Below are positions 1 through 11,639 of a DNA stretch of 64,000 nucleotides, in pieces; position 1 is the first letter of the stretch; every line of letters starts with the position of its first letter. The position numbers and the translations under genes are program-made. The notes under the pieces were generated by a model, which saw nothing but the letters and a program-made list of their open reading frames with translations, searched no databases and was not told the DNA's origin. Source of the stretch: Pachypanchax playfairii (taxonomy: Eukaryota > Chordata > Actinopteri > Cyprinodontiformes > Aplocheilidae); NCBI GenBank assembly GCA_006937955.1, contig SSNP01000068.1, forward strand, positions 685,609-749,608. The letters are read 5' to 3'.

Positions 1-14
1 GGGGGGGGGGGAGG

Positions 15-51
<37 letters not shown>
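1..51. repeat. G homopolymer-like run at contig edge
   Basis: The first 51 bases are G except for two A residues. The run sits at the window edge and may be a simple repeat or a sequencing/assembly artefact such as dark-cycle poly-G. No coding or regulatory role is supported. Confidence 0.8.
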
Positions 52-748
52 CTGTCTGATGATTTAATAACAACCAAAAATATCATAAGATTTATCGTTT
101 GCAGGTTTGCAGGGCAAACGTTCAGTGTAGCATCCTTATATAGATAACATGTTTATGGAATAAGATTTAACTGGATATATTTTATTTTAAAAAGGAGAAA
201 ATATCTCAGCTCATAGAACCTGACAGGATTTGAGCACCATCATCCAGAAAAACACGGTGACCTCTTTTTACCTCATTCAAGTCTCAGAAAGAAAACTGTT
301 TGACTTGAGATCAAGTTTTTAACATTAACATGGAGGACTAGAACAAGTTTAAGCCATTAATTGATTTTAACTTTAAAATATTATGGTGAAGTTCAGCACC
401 TTCATGAAGAAATGACTTCTTCTCTCATGGAAATAATTACATGTTATCTGTATAAACAGCTTCAAACATCAATCAGACACGATGCTGTTGTCTGTGACTA
501 TATGGAGCAAGAATTGGGACTTCAAGTTTGTATTTGTAACTTATGTTTTACTGCCACCTTGTGGTAGAAAAAGGAATCCTGGTGAAGAAGCTCTTATAAA
601 TTATGTTTGGTTGCTTGGAAAGCCTTCGTTATTTTTTTCTTTTTTTTTTTTCACTTTTTATTTATCAACAAAAACATAGAACATGGGATCATCATGGGTG
701 GTACAGTAAAATATTATATTACACATATTCTGCATACACATTCAAATC
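52..748. other. AT-rich spacer, no gene seen
   Basis: I see only short open frames with no recognisable protein, no splice-consistent exons and no terminal repeats. A T-rich tract lies at about 630-660. Confidence 0.5.
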
Positions 749-751
749 TTA

Positions 752-1424
752 TGGTGCATTCACACCGGCCCAACCATCAACTTCATAAGCGGCAAGTTTA
801 TATGTAAAGTCTATGGTGGACGGGCGTCAGACAGACGTCAACGGCTCTGCGGCGCTTTGTGAGCGTTATGAGCGGCAACTTTTCAAGCTTTTCTAGCGTT
901 TCAGGCGTTGACGCTTGAAAAGCTAGAAAAGCTCAAAGTTCAGCTAGCTGAACTTTTGACGTTCATAACGCTCTTGAAGCGGCATGTCAACCAATCAGAG
1001 CGTCTCATCGTAGTGACGTAAGACGTCACAGCACGTAGTCGGAAAGAAGCGGGATCAGCCAAAATGGAAGATAAATTAACCTCATCCAAACGCTCCCGGA
1101 GCAAATAGTTAAACTCACCAAACTCAGAACGCATCTGAAGAATGGGGTGTATCCACAAACGGCGCTGATGCACCCGACGTCGACGTTGTCTAGATCTATG
1201 AAGTAAATAAATCCAAGCCACTGTCTCAATATGATCCGCCATAGCTCCGAACATCCCATAACAAAGGAAGCCCCGCCTTCGCGCTCTTTTTCGGTCAGGC
1301 TTTACGAGCTTTAACGCCTATGCGCTCTGACTGGCAGGTGTTATGAGCTTCAACTTCAAACATCAAATTTGGAGAGTTATCAGCGTTGCTTGACGTTGAC
1401 AAAGTGGCCGGTGTGAACGCACCA
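752..1424 (-). mobile_element. Harbinger-like DNA transposon, internally deleted
   Basis: The ends are inverted repeats of about 19 bp (TGGTGCATTCACACCGGCC at 752 and its near-perfect complement ending at 1424). They are flanked by TTA on the left and TAA on the right, which fits a short TA-type target site. A minus-strand frame inside (about 940-1254) carries a basic RxRRRVHQRRLW stretch followed by EFGEFNYLL, resembling the N-terminal part of PIF/Harbinger transposases. At 673 bp it is far too short for an autonomous element and no DDE domain is visible. Assignment to Harbinger rests on that short protein resemblance. Confidence 0.65.
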
Positions 1425-1429
1425 TAAGT

Positions 1430-1955
1430 GTCACTCTATTCAGGGCGCATATTCGATCCATTTTTCCCAACGTTCCATAATCTTCTCCAGCTGAAGTCTT
1501 AAAATAAAAGTAAGTTTCTCCATACTGTAAATTTCGTGGATGATATTGTTCCACTGGATCAAGGTTGGTGGGTCTATTTGCATCCACTTTCTGGTTATTG
1601 CTTTCCGAGCACTAGCCAGAAGGATTTTCAACAAGTATCTGTCTTGATGCAAGACTGTATTTGGAATTTTTCCTAGATATAAAACTACAAAACAGAATTC
1701 TAATTCCACTCCTATAATTTTATTTATCTCGGTTAATATCTCCCTCCAGAATAACTGAATTTTTGGACAGGACCAGAAAACGTGAACATGGTTTGCCATA
1801 GGGGTTCCACACTGTCTCCAACAAAAGCCTCGGGTCTGCATGCCTGTTCGTAGTGCTGTTAATTTAGGTGTTACAAAAAATCTCACTATGTTCTTCCAGC
1901 CAAATTCCCGTAGAGATCTTGAATTTGCAGTGGTTAAGCCTTCGTTATTTGACAT
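1430..1955 (-). mobile_element. L1/Tx1-type LINE ORF2 fragment (3' end)
   Basis: The minus-strand frame 1440-1958 encodes about 170 aa of the C-terminal region of an L1-clade ORF2. It shows the CWRQCG motif, HVFWSCPKIQLFW, and a final tryptophan-rich helix segment. Endonuclease and reverse transcriptase domains are absent, so this is a 5'-truncated copy. It abuts the Harbinger-like element on its left and an FN3-like exon remnant on its right. Confidence 0.8.
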
Positions 1956-1971
1956 CATTTTTATGTCTCAG

Positions 1972-2091
1972 TTCCTCCAAATGTTGAAGACTTCAGATCA
2001 TCAGGACAAACTGAGAACAGCATCTCTCTGTGGAAGAAAGTGAACAACAACACCAACTTTGTTCTCCAGTTTAACGGCACAGAGACAAACA
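1972..2091 (+). pseudogene. Half fibronectin type III domain exon remnant
   Basis: After a plausible acceptor (TTTATGTCTCAG, ending 1971) the plus strand reads PPNVEDFRSSG, then TENSISLWKKV and NFVLQFNGTETNI. This is the first half of an FN3 repeat of the type found in tandem arrays in teleost receptor-phosphatase-like and related genes. The second half of the domain does not follow in frame; the reading frame drifts into unrelated residues. I read it as a truncated exon of a decayed gene whose last exons may be those at 2538-2801. The family assignment is from general knowledge of FN3 repeats and is moderate. Confidence 0.45.
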
Positions 2092-2537
2092 TCATTTCAA
2101 AAACACAGTATTCATGTAGCTTGTTGCGATCATTAACGTTCATGGAACATTTTTGTTTGACGCAAAGCGGTTTAAAACAATCCACCTTCCTCCCTAGCAT
2201 AAAAACATCTATCGTCTTATGTAAAAGGTTTAGGGTTAGTGTTAAATACAATTTCAACACCCTATTGTACAGCTGTAACTGTTCACATCTTCTCTTTAAT
2301 ACGTAAATGTCTTTGTTTTAAAATATAAAAGTTGTTTACTACAGAATGTTTTGCATACCAGAGTTTTTAAAGTGAGAATAATATTAATTTTTCCTAACAT
2401 TATTTTTATTCCTTTACCAACAAACATCATCGTGCTGATCAAGTAAGATCAAGTAAGTATGACATTTAATAATAAAGTGTAAATTAGTATCTTTTTCATG
2501 TGTAACTGGATTCATTTTGATGCTCTTTTATCACCAG

Positions 2538-2801
2538 CCTATGTTTTGAGATTGAAGGTACGGTTAGAGCTTTTTGACCGACTGTCAGAAGCAGAGATGG
2601 AAAATGTTTTAATGGAGGTGAGCTTTAGTTATAGTTTCATCTTTTTGTAGATGTTATTGAATATTTGATTAAAATATATTTAACTTTGATTAAATCCAGG
2701 TCATGAAGCTGTACAATTTACCACCGGAGAGTTCAGTGAAAATTATTTCTGGTAAATGGATGGAGAAGAAAAAATCTGCAACAAACATTCTTCATGTTTG
2801 A
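2538..2801 (+). CDS. Two terminal exons of an unrecognised (FN3-array-like) gene
   Basis: Exon 2538-2617 is bounded by ATCACCAG and GTGAGC. Exon 2700-2801 starts after TTAAATCCAG and ends at a TGA. They join in phase to give about 60 aa, including ELFDRLSEAEMENVLME followed by VMKLYNLPPESSVKII. An AATAAA signal lies 205 bases after the stop (3007-3012), as expected for a final exon. Together with the FN3 fragment upstream, this looks like the 3' end of an FN3-repeat gene whose 5' part was lost or disrupted by the L1 and Harbinger insertions. Whether it is still transcribed cannot be seen. The function is unknown. Confidence 0.45.
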
Positions 2802-3006
2802 AAAGATTCTGAAGTGATCACAGGATTTTGTTTGATTTTAAATCTTTCATATATTTGTTTTTCTGCTCTGACTGGAATCATATACCCATTATTTAACTGT
2901 CACTTATTACTTTTTAACCATTTTAAAGGGAAACTCAGTACAAATCTTTATATTTTTGTGGTAACATTTCTTTATAAACATTTCTTTTATGTTTTCATGA
3001 TTGTTA

Positions 3007-3012
3007 AATAAA
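3007..3012 (+). terminator. Polyadenylation signal AATAAA
   Basis: A canonical AATAAA follows the stop of the two-exon plus-strand model at 2538-2801, with a GT-rich stretch (GTTTGTGGG) immediately after it. Confidence 0.5.
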
Positions 3013-4473
3013 GTTTGTGGGAATTTTACACTGTTTGATAAACTGAAAGGACTCTGTTAGACCAGATGGGGGCGCTATAAGATGATTAATGAATAACTGC
3101 TGAGTTGTCTGACAGATCTCAGATCAGTTTGCTGCCTCAGTTCTGAGTTGAAACACTTTCACTGATCATTACAAATATTAAATGATATTTTAGCTCCAAA
3201 TAAACAGACTTAGACCATCTGGTTCACCTGTTGCTGGGCGTGTCTGATCATGTGACTACTGCTGTTTGTTGAGACAGTTTTTAGGAATATTTTGAGAAAA
3301 TATATTCAAAGATACTCTGACTTTAAAATACATTTTTACAACTCAGACTAGGTTAATAAAGGTAAACTGTACATGATACTGTTTAATTAGAAGTTATAAG
3401 TTTTTACTTTTTGTGGATTAACTGGAAAATCTTAATCTTTTATCTCCAGATGTTAGTTTTTTAGGATGATAGAAGGAGAGAGAGAACATTTGATTTGATT
3501 TGATATGCATTTATTGTCCCACGGGGGGAAATTACATGGAGAGATGAAACAGAAAGAGAAACTACACACAGCTTGTGCAGTTCGTGCTGTGGGTCACATG
3601 ATTATCTTATGATAACAATGTAAACACAGTTTCATACCGAAAACAACCTGTATATTAAACAATCAGCTGTTTGAACTGATAAATGTGCAGAAACTCATTT
3701 AAACTGCTGGTCTTAGTTAAAGTTAACAGACTGCTTCACTCTGTTTAACCTCCTCATGAAATAAAAAAAAACAACTTTGAATTGTCATTTATCTAGATTT
3801 TTCATTTTTACATCTTTTTTATGTATATATTTTCACTAATTAAAAAATCACAGGGTTTAAAATAACTAAGTGATAAATAACTGATTTCAAACATTAATAA
3901 AGTGCATTTAACTTTAACAACTCAAAACATAAAACCACATCTGGATAAAATTCAGTCATAAAATTAAATACATGTTTTTGTTGATAGTGATTAAATAACC
4001 AGACATTAGAAGTAGATCATCTTGTTCACAGAAAAACACTAAAAATCAAATTGTAAATTAAATTCAGCTCCATACATGGACCACAGAGGTCGTCCAGAGT
4101 TTATGAGGCAGGACAGAGATCATGATGTCTGAAGAAACTGGTGATTAAAGTGTTTTACAGTTAAAAGATTTCAGCTTAGAACAACAACCATTAACATGAC
4201 ACACTCTTTTCTTATTGTGTTGATAACAACAAGATATATTTATCATAAAACCCAGAAAATAATCAGTTACTGAAGTTTGAACATTTGTTGTAGAGCGTTA
4301 AAGAACGTGGTGAGCAAAACTAGCATTTTTATCATTATGACGATGGGCCCTCTCTGAAAAGTACTAGACATATACTTAATTGTTCTGATGCAGTGTGCTG
4401 TGACTCTTGAACATTTTATATCATCATGTAGCGACACTTGGTAGAGTTTTTATTTTAGTTTTCACAGGTTATT
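3013..4473. other. Intergenic spacer with a LINE/SINE-type tail
   Basis: No gene is seen. At 3490-3535 the sequence TTATTGTCCCACGGGG followed by GAAATT resembles the conserved 3' tail shared by several fish retroposons (compare 25125-25155 and 49730-49755). The remainder is AT-rich with no open frame of note. Confidence 0.5.
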
Positions 4474-6075
4474 TTAAGAGATCAGGCAACTTCCAAACAC
4501 ATCAGGTGAGAGTTTAAGTCCAGTGTTGTCGACAGCGCAGGCGTACTGCTTCTCTAGATACTCTTTGTCCAACTTCTTTCCAACTGATCTGTCTCTCAAA
4601 CATGCATTGAAGTGGACTGTAGGTTTAAACCTGGACTGGAGGAGACCAAGGGACAAGGCCAAGGTCACCACAGAGAATGGGAAGCTCTCATATTCTTTTC
4701 CTGGGAGGATGAATGGAATGACTATTCTGTTTCTTCCTAGTGGACCGTGCTCCCTAATGCTAGATTCAAAACCTTTCCACACACCATCATCTGGTCGAAG
4801 AGGACTAACAGTGATGTTCGGGATCATCTGATCTCCAGCCTTTTTCATAGAGTTCCAGTGGTCTGGTAGGTTCATGGGTCGATGCTTTTCATCAGGAATT
4901 TTACAGTTGTTCTCTTTGGTGCAGTAAAAAACTCTGTGCTGAGGCTTCAGTCTTCCTGTGGCGATTGCGTAGGCTAAACCACTGGTGACACAGTTCCAGG
5001 GAGCATAAAGAACCACGTCAGTGATGGAGGACAAAGGCAGCAAACAGCTGGCTGGAATCATAAAGTCTCCTATTGATCCATGAGCCATAAAGGTGATGTC
5101 CACTGTGTTGCCGTGGTTCTTCTTCTCTTCATCATCAATATGTTTTTTCAGGAACTGATACACGTCAACCAGTTGGTTGAAGGTTTGAGACTCTGAATTT
5201 TCTCTCAGCCACGTCAGGACGGTTGGATTTGAACACTTTTCCTCTGCGAGCTTTAATAATCTGGTCCTTTCATCTGAGATCCTGATGGGTTTAAACCATG
5301 GAAGAACTCTGTGTCGACTTCTCCTGGAGAAAGAATGAAAAGCTGGATGACAATGAGCTGATTCTTACTGATGGATGAAGGATTGTTTCAGTTTAACCAG
5401 GATAAACCTTGAAACAATTATTTGATTTGGTTTGAATGTGAAAGTTTATAGTCAGAACTTAGTTGACATCAGAGAGAGAATCATTGATTAACTTAAATAT
5501 ACAGTATTTCTATTAAGTAGTGGTAGTGCTGCAATGATTGAGCCAAAATTATCAAACAGAATAATTTCCACTGATATTTTTCCAGATGTTTTATTATTAT
5601 GGTAAAACACTCATTACAGAATAAAAGCACGAGTTACATAGAGGTTGACTAGAAAACATGAACCACAGCACCATCTAGTGTGCGGATGTTGCAACAACAG
5701 AATAAGATTTCCAGCTGTCAGAATGTCGGTCCAACATTTCAGCATGTGTGTTTTGATGTCATGAAAATGTTTTATTTGGGTATTAGGCAACATACAACGG
5801 TACCAGCTGGTTGTCACATGTAAACATAATGCCAGTGTTGTGCTTGGCAGAATAAATATTTCGTCAGAAGTGGTTTTTTTTTTCAACTGTTGCTCAGCCC
5901 ATCCTCAAAAGAAACATCTGACCAGTTCTAAAAAAAAAAAAAAAAAAATCCATTTGTCTTACAAAATGTTTTTAAATTTAAAAACTCACAATCTTTCCTG
6001 TAGGTTTTCCAGCTCCTCAGAATAAGTGCGTAACTGTCTCAGACGCTGGATAATATCGGTGACTGAGTCCGTCAT
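4474..6075 (-). CDS. Unrecognised protein, tandem paralogue A (2 exons, 311 aa)
   Basis: Exon 1 (6075-5990) starts with ATG in CAGCCATGACG and ends in phase 2 before GTGAGT. Exon 2 (5323-4474) follows acceptor TTTCTCCAG and ends at a stop. The joined frame gives 311 aa. No signal peptide or membrane helix is apparent, so a cytosolic or nuclear product is likely. The N-terminus is a helical, Leu/Glu-rich segment. The core contains VDITFMAHGSIGDF, ITDVVLYAPWNC and a repeated PxxLPGKEY-type region. I do not recognise the family. Compared with paralogue B it lacks a 29-aa middle exon, yet phase is kept because that exon is 87 bp, and it has a different, shorter C-terminus. Bases 4766-5288 are identical to B. 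A TATA box and 5'UTR exon lie upstream (6599-6650). Confidence 0.7.
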
Positions 6076-6598
6076 GGCTGATGATGATTAGGCCTGAACA
6101 CAAATATCAGATTCATTTAAATGACCCAGTGAATGAAAATAAAAATATTTCATTAATTGCGTTAAACTTCTCTTCAAAAAACTTAACTGCGTATAATATG
6201 TTTAAAAAAAGATGTTTTGTTTCTAAAACTGCCCGACATGAGCAGCGAGACCGCGCAATGTTCAGCACAATACTATAAATAATTATTAATTTCACTTCCA
6301 CCACCTTCTCAATTCCATCAATTTTATACTTCCAGAACCCCCCCGATCATAGGACTAAATGCAGCATGTAACAAGTTCATATTTAGCGTGCAGCTAGCCC
6401 AGTCTCCAGCAGTCTACCTCAAACTAGAATAAACAGTTAAATTAGAAATTAAACATAAATCTTTGTCACATGTTACATATTATTTTTTTATATCACTTAA
6501 TATCAAAATTATAACAAGATGACTCAAAGTCTGACAGTCAGAAATATTGTATGATGAATGTAAAGACCATAATATTAACAGCATGTTTGCTTTCTTAC

Positions 6599-6650
6599 CT
6601 TTCAGGTGAGTCTAACAAAGAAATATCTACACCTGGAGTTCTTTTATATG
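6599..6650 (-). promoter_or_regulatory. TATA promoter and 5'UTR exon of gene A
   Basis: Read on the minus strand, CATATAAAAG (6650-6641) is a TATA box. A short exon then ends CACCTGAAAG before GTAAGA (6598-6593). The same arrangement, with the CACCTGAAAG/GTAAGA junction conserved, sits upstream of gene B (about 15448-15505). Confidence 0.6.
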
Positions 6651-7519
6651 ATTCATATTACGTCATATTGTTAACACCCTGATGGCTGAAGAGAAAGAGA
6701 AACTATGATAAGAACGCAAAATATAATTCCCTGAGATTCCCCTGACAAGTCCCATAATCAGATGTTCAAACTATTAAAGTAAATGTTTATCATTTCCAGT
6801 AAACGTTGTTCATAATGTCTCCAGCTTAACTAGTTGAAGCAGGTAAATCTGTGGAGACTCAACAGTTTGGTTTCAGACACACAAACAGCTTCATCAAGTT
6901 TTTTCTGTCAATATAAATATATAATTAATCATTTAATATGTTTAAAACATTTATTTATGTTGATGTGTTAGTAAGAATTCTGATGCAGAAAACAAACAGG
7001 AAGTTATTAGAAGGAAGGTTTAATACTGTGTTCGTTTAGTTTGTGATCTGTATTTCACATGTTTTCACAGTTTTATAACAATAAACACACATGTGCTCAT
7101 CTTCAGTGTGTTTCTGCATCAAACATTGAAAAAGGAAACTTGTTCTGTTTAACTGATCTCAGATCAGTCACAGACGTGTGATGTTTAGGGACACAGACAA
7201 ACTGTTGGTCATTAAAAACTGAACGACACATTTATTAACAGCTTTCACTAATATCAGACTCTAAAAACCTGCACAAGTTTTATATCTGATGCAGCTGATT
7301 CAATCTGGAGAAATCTGAACTGGCTTTTCAAAATAAAACATGCCTTCCTGTAAATCAGCTGATTTATTTTAACTTCGTTACTCATCACAGAGCTGACCAA
7401 AGGTCGGGATTTGATCTGTGCGCCAATAATTTATTTAGGGAATTTCCAGATCTGGAAATATTTTTTCCTTTTGAAACATACCACATCCATCCTTAAATCA
7501 CTCCACTGGGTGTCCATAA
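6651..7519. other. Upstream flank of gene A, duplicated upstream of gene B
   Basis: There is no gene. The stretch around 6850-6905 (GACTCAACAGTTTGGTTTCAG and following) recurs at about 15646-15690, showing that the tandem duplication of genes A and B extends into their 5' flanks. Confidence 0.6.
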
Positions 7520-7524
7520 CAGTT

Positions 7525-8882
7525 TCAAAATATTCCATCCATTTTCTAAATCTGCTTCTTCCTGTTCAGAGTCGCAGGGAGCTGGTGCTGATCTCCAGTA
7601 GTCTTTGATCAAGATGCATGGGACACAGGGCCGGATTTAGACAACCCCACCACAGGGTGCAAGCAGAATTTTCAGGGGGGCAAATATTTTGAGGTGTAAA
7701 ATCCTCCCTAACCCCTCAGACGTATAGAAGACTATAATAACTATGCTATCATCATAACAGTTTAACTATCTATCTTCTCCTTTGATCCATTTGATTTGTC
7801 TTAGGTTTTATGTTGGATGCCCTTTGACACTACCCTCTGCATTTACCCGGGCTTGGGACTGGCACAAATAGGACACTGGCTGCTGTCCCGTAGAGGCTGC
7901 ATTTATCTTTTTTTTTTTTATAAATTTTGTGTGTTTTTTATTATTTTTTAAATCTGTCTGGCTTGTCTCTTTCTCCTCTATCTACTTATGTCTTTCTGTC
8001 TATCTTTTTATCCTTTCATTTTTTATTCATTTCCTTTTTTAATATCTTTTTGTGCATTCTGTTTCTTTCATATCTTCAGTTCTGCACACAGCATGGCTTA
8101 TATCAGTCATTATAACATCAGACGTCTGTTTTTCTGGGCAAAGGTCCTACCAAATGCGTCCATATCTAGACCTGTTGTTATGGCCGGGTAAAGATTCAGA
8201 CTCAGCTCCTGCTGAGCTCTTGGCATTGCCAGCAGCAGCTTCGCTACAACTGCCAGTAGTAGCTTTAGCAACTAGAAATCTGCGCATAGTGACTCGGCTC
8301 AAATTAGCCGACAAAAACTACGAGAGCGCGACAGAGACAGGGAGAGAAGTTCTTTCAGAGAACAAGAACGCGTTTTGGGATAAGTAGCCAAATAATTTCG
8401 GTGACAGACGGCAGAGGAAAACTCGAAACAGCGGCTGAGCTGAGCTCTGCTGACGGCTGTGTCTGCTAACTCTGCTGTGAGAATGAGACGTGGAGTTCAG
8501 GTTCACCACAAGCAAGGAACTGAAGTGACGCCCTCCTTATGTATCTACCAGTCAGAGGCTACTTTGAAGGAGGGACAGAGAGCAGACAGCGCTCAGACCA
8601 CTTTCCTACAGATATTTTTTAAATTTTGGTTTTTTGCCTGCCATTACGTTTGGGGGGGCAGTCACGGCATTTAGGGGGGCATTGCCCCTCCTTGCCCATG
8701 CCTATATCCGGGCCCGATGGGACACCCTGGGCAGGTTGCAAGTACATCGCAGGGCTACACAAAGATAAACAATCATTCACACAATCACAAACGCCATGCA
8801 GAAAGGCCCCAGCCTGGATTTGAACATGGGACCTTCTTGCTGCAAGGCAACAGCGCTACCAACTGTGCAACCGTGCAGCCAG
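7525..8882. repeat. Teleost interspersed repeat split by a hAT insertion
   Basis: The left part (7525-7625) has CCATCCATTTTCTAAATC and TCAGAGTCGCAGGGAGCTGG. The right part (8717-8882) has GGGACACCCTGGGCAGGTTG, then CATGCAGAAAGGCCCCAGCC, then CTTGCTGCAAGGCAACAGCG. These are the two halves of a very common fish repeat; related pieces occur at 14400-14470 and 46540-46735. A 1.1-kb hAT-like element sits between the halves. Confidence 0.7.
7626..8716. mobile_element. Non-autonomous hAT-like transposon
   Basis: It begins CAGGGCCGGATTTAGAC and ends with the near-complement TATATCCGGGCCCG. A perfect 8-bp target duplication, ATGGGACA, flanks both sides (7618-7625 and 8717-8724), the hallmark of hAT insertion. 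It lacks a recognisable transposase. An interior GC-richer part (8200-8560) includes plus-strand frames without a known domain. It interrupts an older repeat, which gives a relative age. Confidence 0.8.
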
Positions 8883-8884
8883 TT

Positions 8885-9130
8885 TTAAGATATCACTTTT
8901 TACATTCAAATCTTTCAGTGGTCTGGCTCCTCTATCTGGCTGAACTGCTTCATCCTTACCATCCTCCTTGTGCTCTTAGGTCTGCAGATCAGCACGTTTT
9001 CAATGTCCCTAAGGCTCATTGAAAGTTTATGAGGTATAGAACTTCTACCTGTGCCCCAAAGCTGTGAAACTCCCTCCCTCTCCAAGTTATACAGGCACTT
9101 TCTCTGACTGTGTTTAAATCACACCTAAAA
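8885..9130 (+). mobile_element. L2/CR1-type LINE fragment (RT C-terminus)
   Basis: In pieces across frames, the plus strand reads LYLAELLHPYHPP, then ALRSADQH, then LCAPKLWNSLPL. This is the typical end of reverse transcriptase ORFs in L2/CR1-type LINEs. Frameshifts break it, so it is an old fragment. Confidence 0.7.
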
Positions 9131-9420
9131 AACATTATTTTTCACTGGCTTTCCACTTACAATCTCAAGCTCTTCATTTGGTTTTAGTTTGGTTATTCCC
9201 TCTTTATTTGTGCTGTTCATCATCTCTAATGATATGTTTGTATCAATTGTTATTCCTTTGTTTGTTTTAGCTTCTTTTATTGAAGAGGCCATGCCATATT
9301 TTAGCTCCACAGGTGTTCTTACCTTCATAGTGGGTGAAAACAGGTCAACAACTTCTCTTTCAGTTTTAATCTCTCAAACTACGCAGGTGGTGATAAAACC
9401 CGAGTTCTCCCGAGTCTGAA
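9131..9420 (-). other. Unexplained open frame, possibly repeat-derived
   Basis: A minus-strand frame of about 67 codons or more (9328-9125) reads TMKVRTPVELKYGMASSIKEA and similar charged sequence. I recognise no family. It directly adjoins the LINE fragment and could be part of another degraded mobile element. Confidence 0.25.
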
Positions 9421-10860
9421 CGACCTGTATCTGTTTCATCACAACTCCTTTGTTCGTTAGTTTCATCAGCTCCTGCAGTTGAGACCACGCCTAGCATGCT
9501 GCTAGCTAAAAGCTGTGGCATAAACAGGTATCAACCGGAAGATACTTGGTGCACTGTTGCCATGCGCAGCGGGGAAGGAAACAGGAAGCCTTGCTCTCAT
9601 AGGCTAGTTTGTTAGCCAATCTGAGTCCAGCAAATTCAAATAATGAATATTAATGAGTTGCAGCCCGAAGCCTGATGAAACCAGTCGAATCATGATGCAG
9701 ACAGATTGAAAGGTCTGTTAATCAGTGTTTCCTGACATTTTTTAGATATAAAATGTTTCATATTACAAGTTAATGCTTAATAAATAACCACAAAGTCATG
9801 AAATTTGTGTAAAATAGCCTCTTTAAGAACAAGTTTACTCTGTTCTGAATATGTAATGATGACCTTTTTTGATTTGAAAGGTCTTTTGAATATAGAAACT
9901 GTTTTACTTTATCTGTTGATCTCAGATATTAAATAAAGTATAAAATATTTCACAAATCAATTCAGCGACAGCTTCAGACAAGAAATGTTACAAACATGAA
10001 AATAAAAGATTTTTTTTCTCAAAACTAGATTTCAGTTTTTTTTCACTGATTTAAAATGAACACGTTTAGATTTCCAAACTTTTTTTTTTGGTTAAACGTA
10101 AAATTCAACAACGGTGTCTCATGTTGCTGCAATTATATCACTGAAAATAAGATAAATTTTAACAACTTTTATTATCGTTTCTGAAATACAACCAACAAAC
10201 TAGAGATTAAAATACCTGAAATAAAACAACTGAAATAAATATTTTACATGAGTCACTTCATTAGTTCCAATACAGCATGACATGCTGACCCTGATGAAAA
10301 CATTACTTCCTTGGCGGAGGTAACTAAACTGTAAACCATCATAACGAATATCAGTAACAATCAAACAAAGTAGATTGAACCACAGCCCAGTTCCAAAGTT
10401 CATCAGAAAAACAGATACAGTCCAAACATTAAAAAAATATATTATTAAACTGTTTTATAGTCAAAATATATAAACTTTAGAGTTTGCAGATGTCAGAAGC
10501 TGTTTCTGTCAGCTGTTTAAAAGCTGTTTCAGTTTCTGACTCCTGTTGAGTTTAACCTTCCCTTGTAAAGATTTTATCAGTTCTCCAGAAATAAATCAGT
10601 CCTTCTGGATGTTCTGGATGGAAAAATATTTTTTATCCCAAAAACTCTTTTGCATGTTATTTTATAGTGTTCCAACAACTGAAGCTAAGGGTAAACATTC
10701 AGGAGAGCGTCTCAGCTTGTCAACGTCTTTGTCTTCAGGCATGTTTAATCTGTATATTTGTGGTGCACAGACTATCATTATTCAGCATTATCTTTTCCCA
10801 TCATGTAGTTAACACTGCAAAGCATTCAAACAAAAACAAAACTTTGGTTTAAAAATCGAA
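9421..10860. other. Spacer, no gene seen
   Basis: The region is AT-rich. At 10292-10324, GATGAAAACATTACTTCC followed by TTGGCGGAGG matches the end of a fish repeat also seen at 52840-52875. No supported coding sequence. Confidence 0.5.
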
Positions 10861-10864
10861 TTAA

Positions 10865-11634
10865 AGGGACTTAAGGCAAGATTTGTGAAAAACTACACAT
10901 GCATTTCCAGTTTATTCAATGCTAATGGGTCATGAAGCATTAAAAACCCAAAATAACGAGGCCATCCGCATATATGTCTGTTGCCTTGGAAACGCTGTGT
11001 GCCACATAATGCGCTGCAGTTCGACGTCCGAATTTCCCGCGCAGTTGTAGGGATGTGACTTAAATTGACGCTGCATGCGCGTTGCCGACAGCTCTTGAAC
11101 AGGAAGAACATGGCCGCCGTGGACTTGGATTCAAACAGTGAAGGTATACTTATGGATGTTTCTCCAGCCAGCAAACGACCTGCATCCACTCTCACCCCCC
11201 AAAAAAGTGGCACCACGAAGAAAAAAAAGACTTTATCAGCGGCATCTCGTGAGTCTAAAAAAAAACATGACCGAAGCCGGGCAGGCACCTGCATAAATAT
11301 TGGATATACGTTCGGTTCATGGAGGGAACTTCAGCTGCATTTGGGAGTGAAAACGGATGCTGACATGGCTCATTTCCTTGTGACCAGGTGAGAAAACATT
11401 ATAGGTCGTGTTTAGAGTCTGATACAGTATGAAAATGATGAGATCAAATCAAATAACAGAGTGGAGAGACCTGACGTGAAGTATGTTAGCCTCCCCGGTG
11501 CAGTGCTGTGAAGACGAACCGTCTGTAAAGTGTCTGTGCGCGCTCCCGTGCCGGCTTGGCTGGTGGCTGCAGTTAGCCACAGCGCCTGTCGCGGCAGCAC
11601 TGAGTCAGATTTTGTAAAGCTGCCTTAAGTTCCT
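10865..11634 (+). mobile_element. TTAA-flanked DNA element carrying a transposon-type ORF
   Basis: Inverted ends AGGGACTTAAGGCAAG and its near-complement (11619-11634) are flanked by TTAA at 10861-10864 and 11635-11638. TTAA is the target used by piggyBac-type elements. A plus-strand exon starts at ATG 11110 in a Kozak-like context and runs to donor GTGAGA (about 11390). It encodes a Lys-rich segment, then INIGYTFGSWREL and KTDADMAHFL, a motif I know from short N-terminal modules of fish transposon-derived proteins. No transposase core is present. Confidence 0.6.
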
Positions 11635-11639
11635 TTAAA

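Noticed and set aside
11065..11294. 133-codon minus-strand frame opposite the transposon ORF
   Set aside because: It is the antisense shadow of the plus-strand exon at 11110-11390, which has a better start context and a splice donor.
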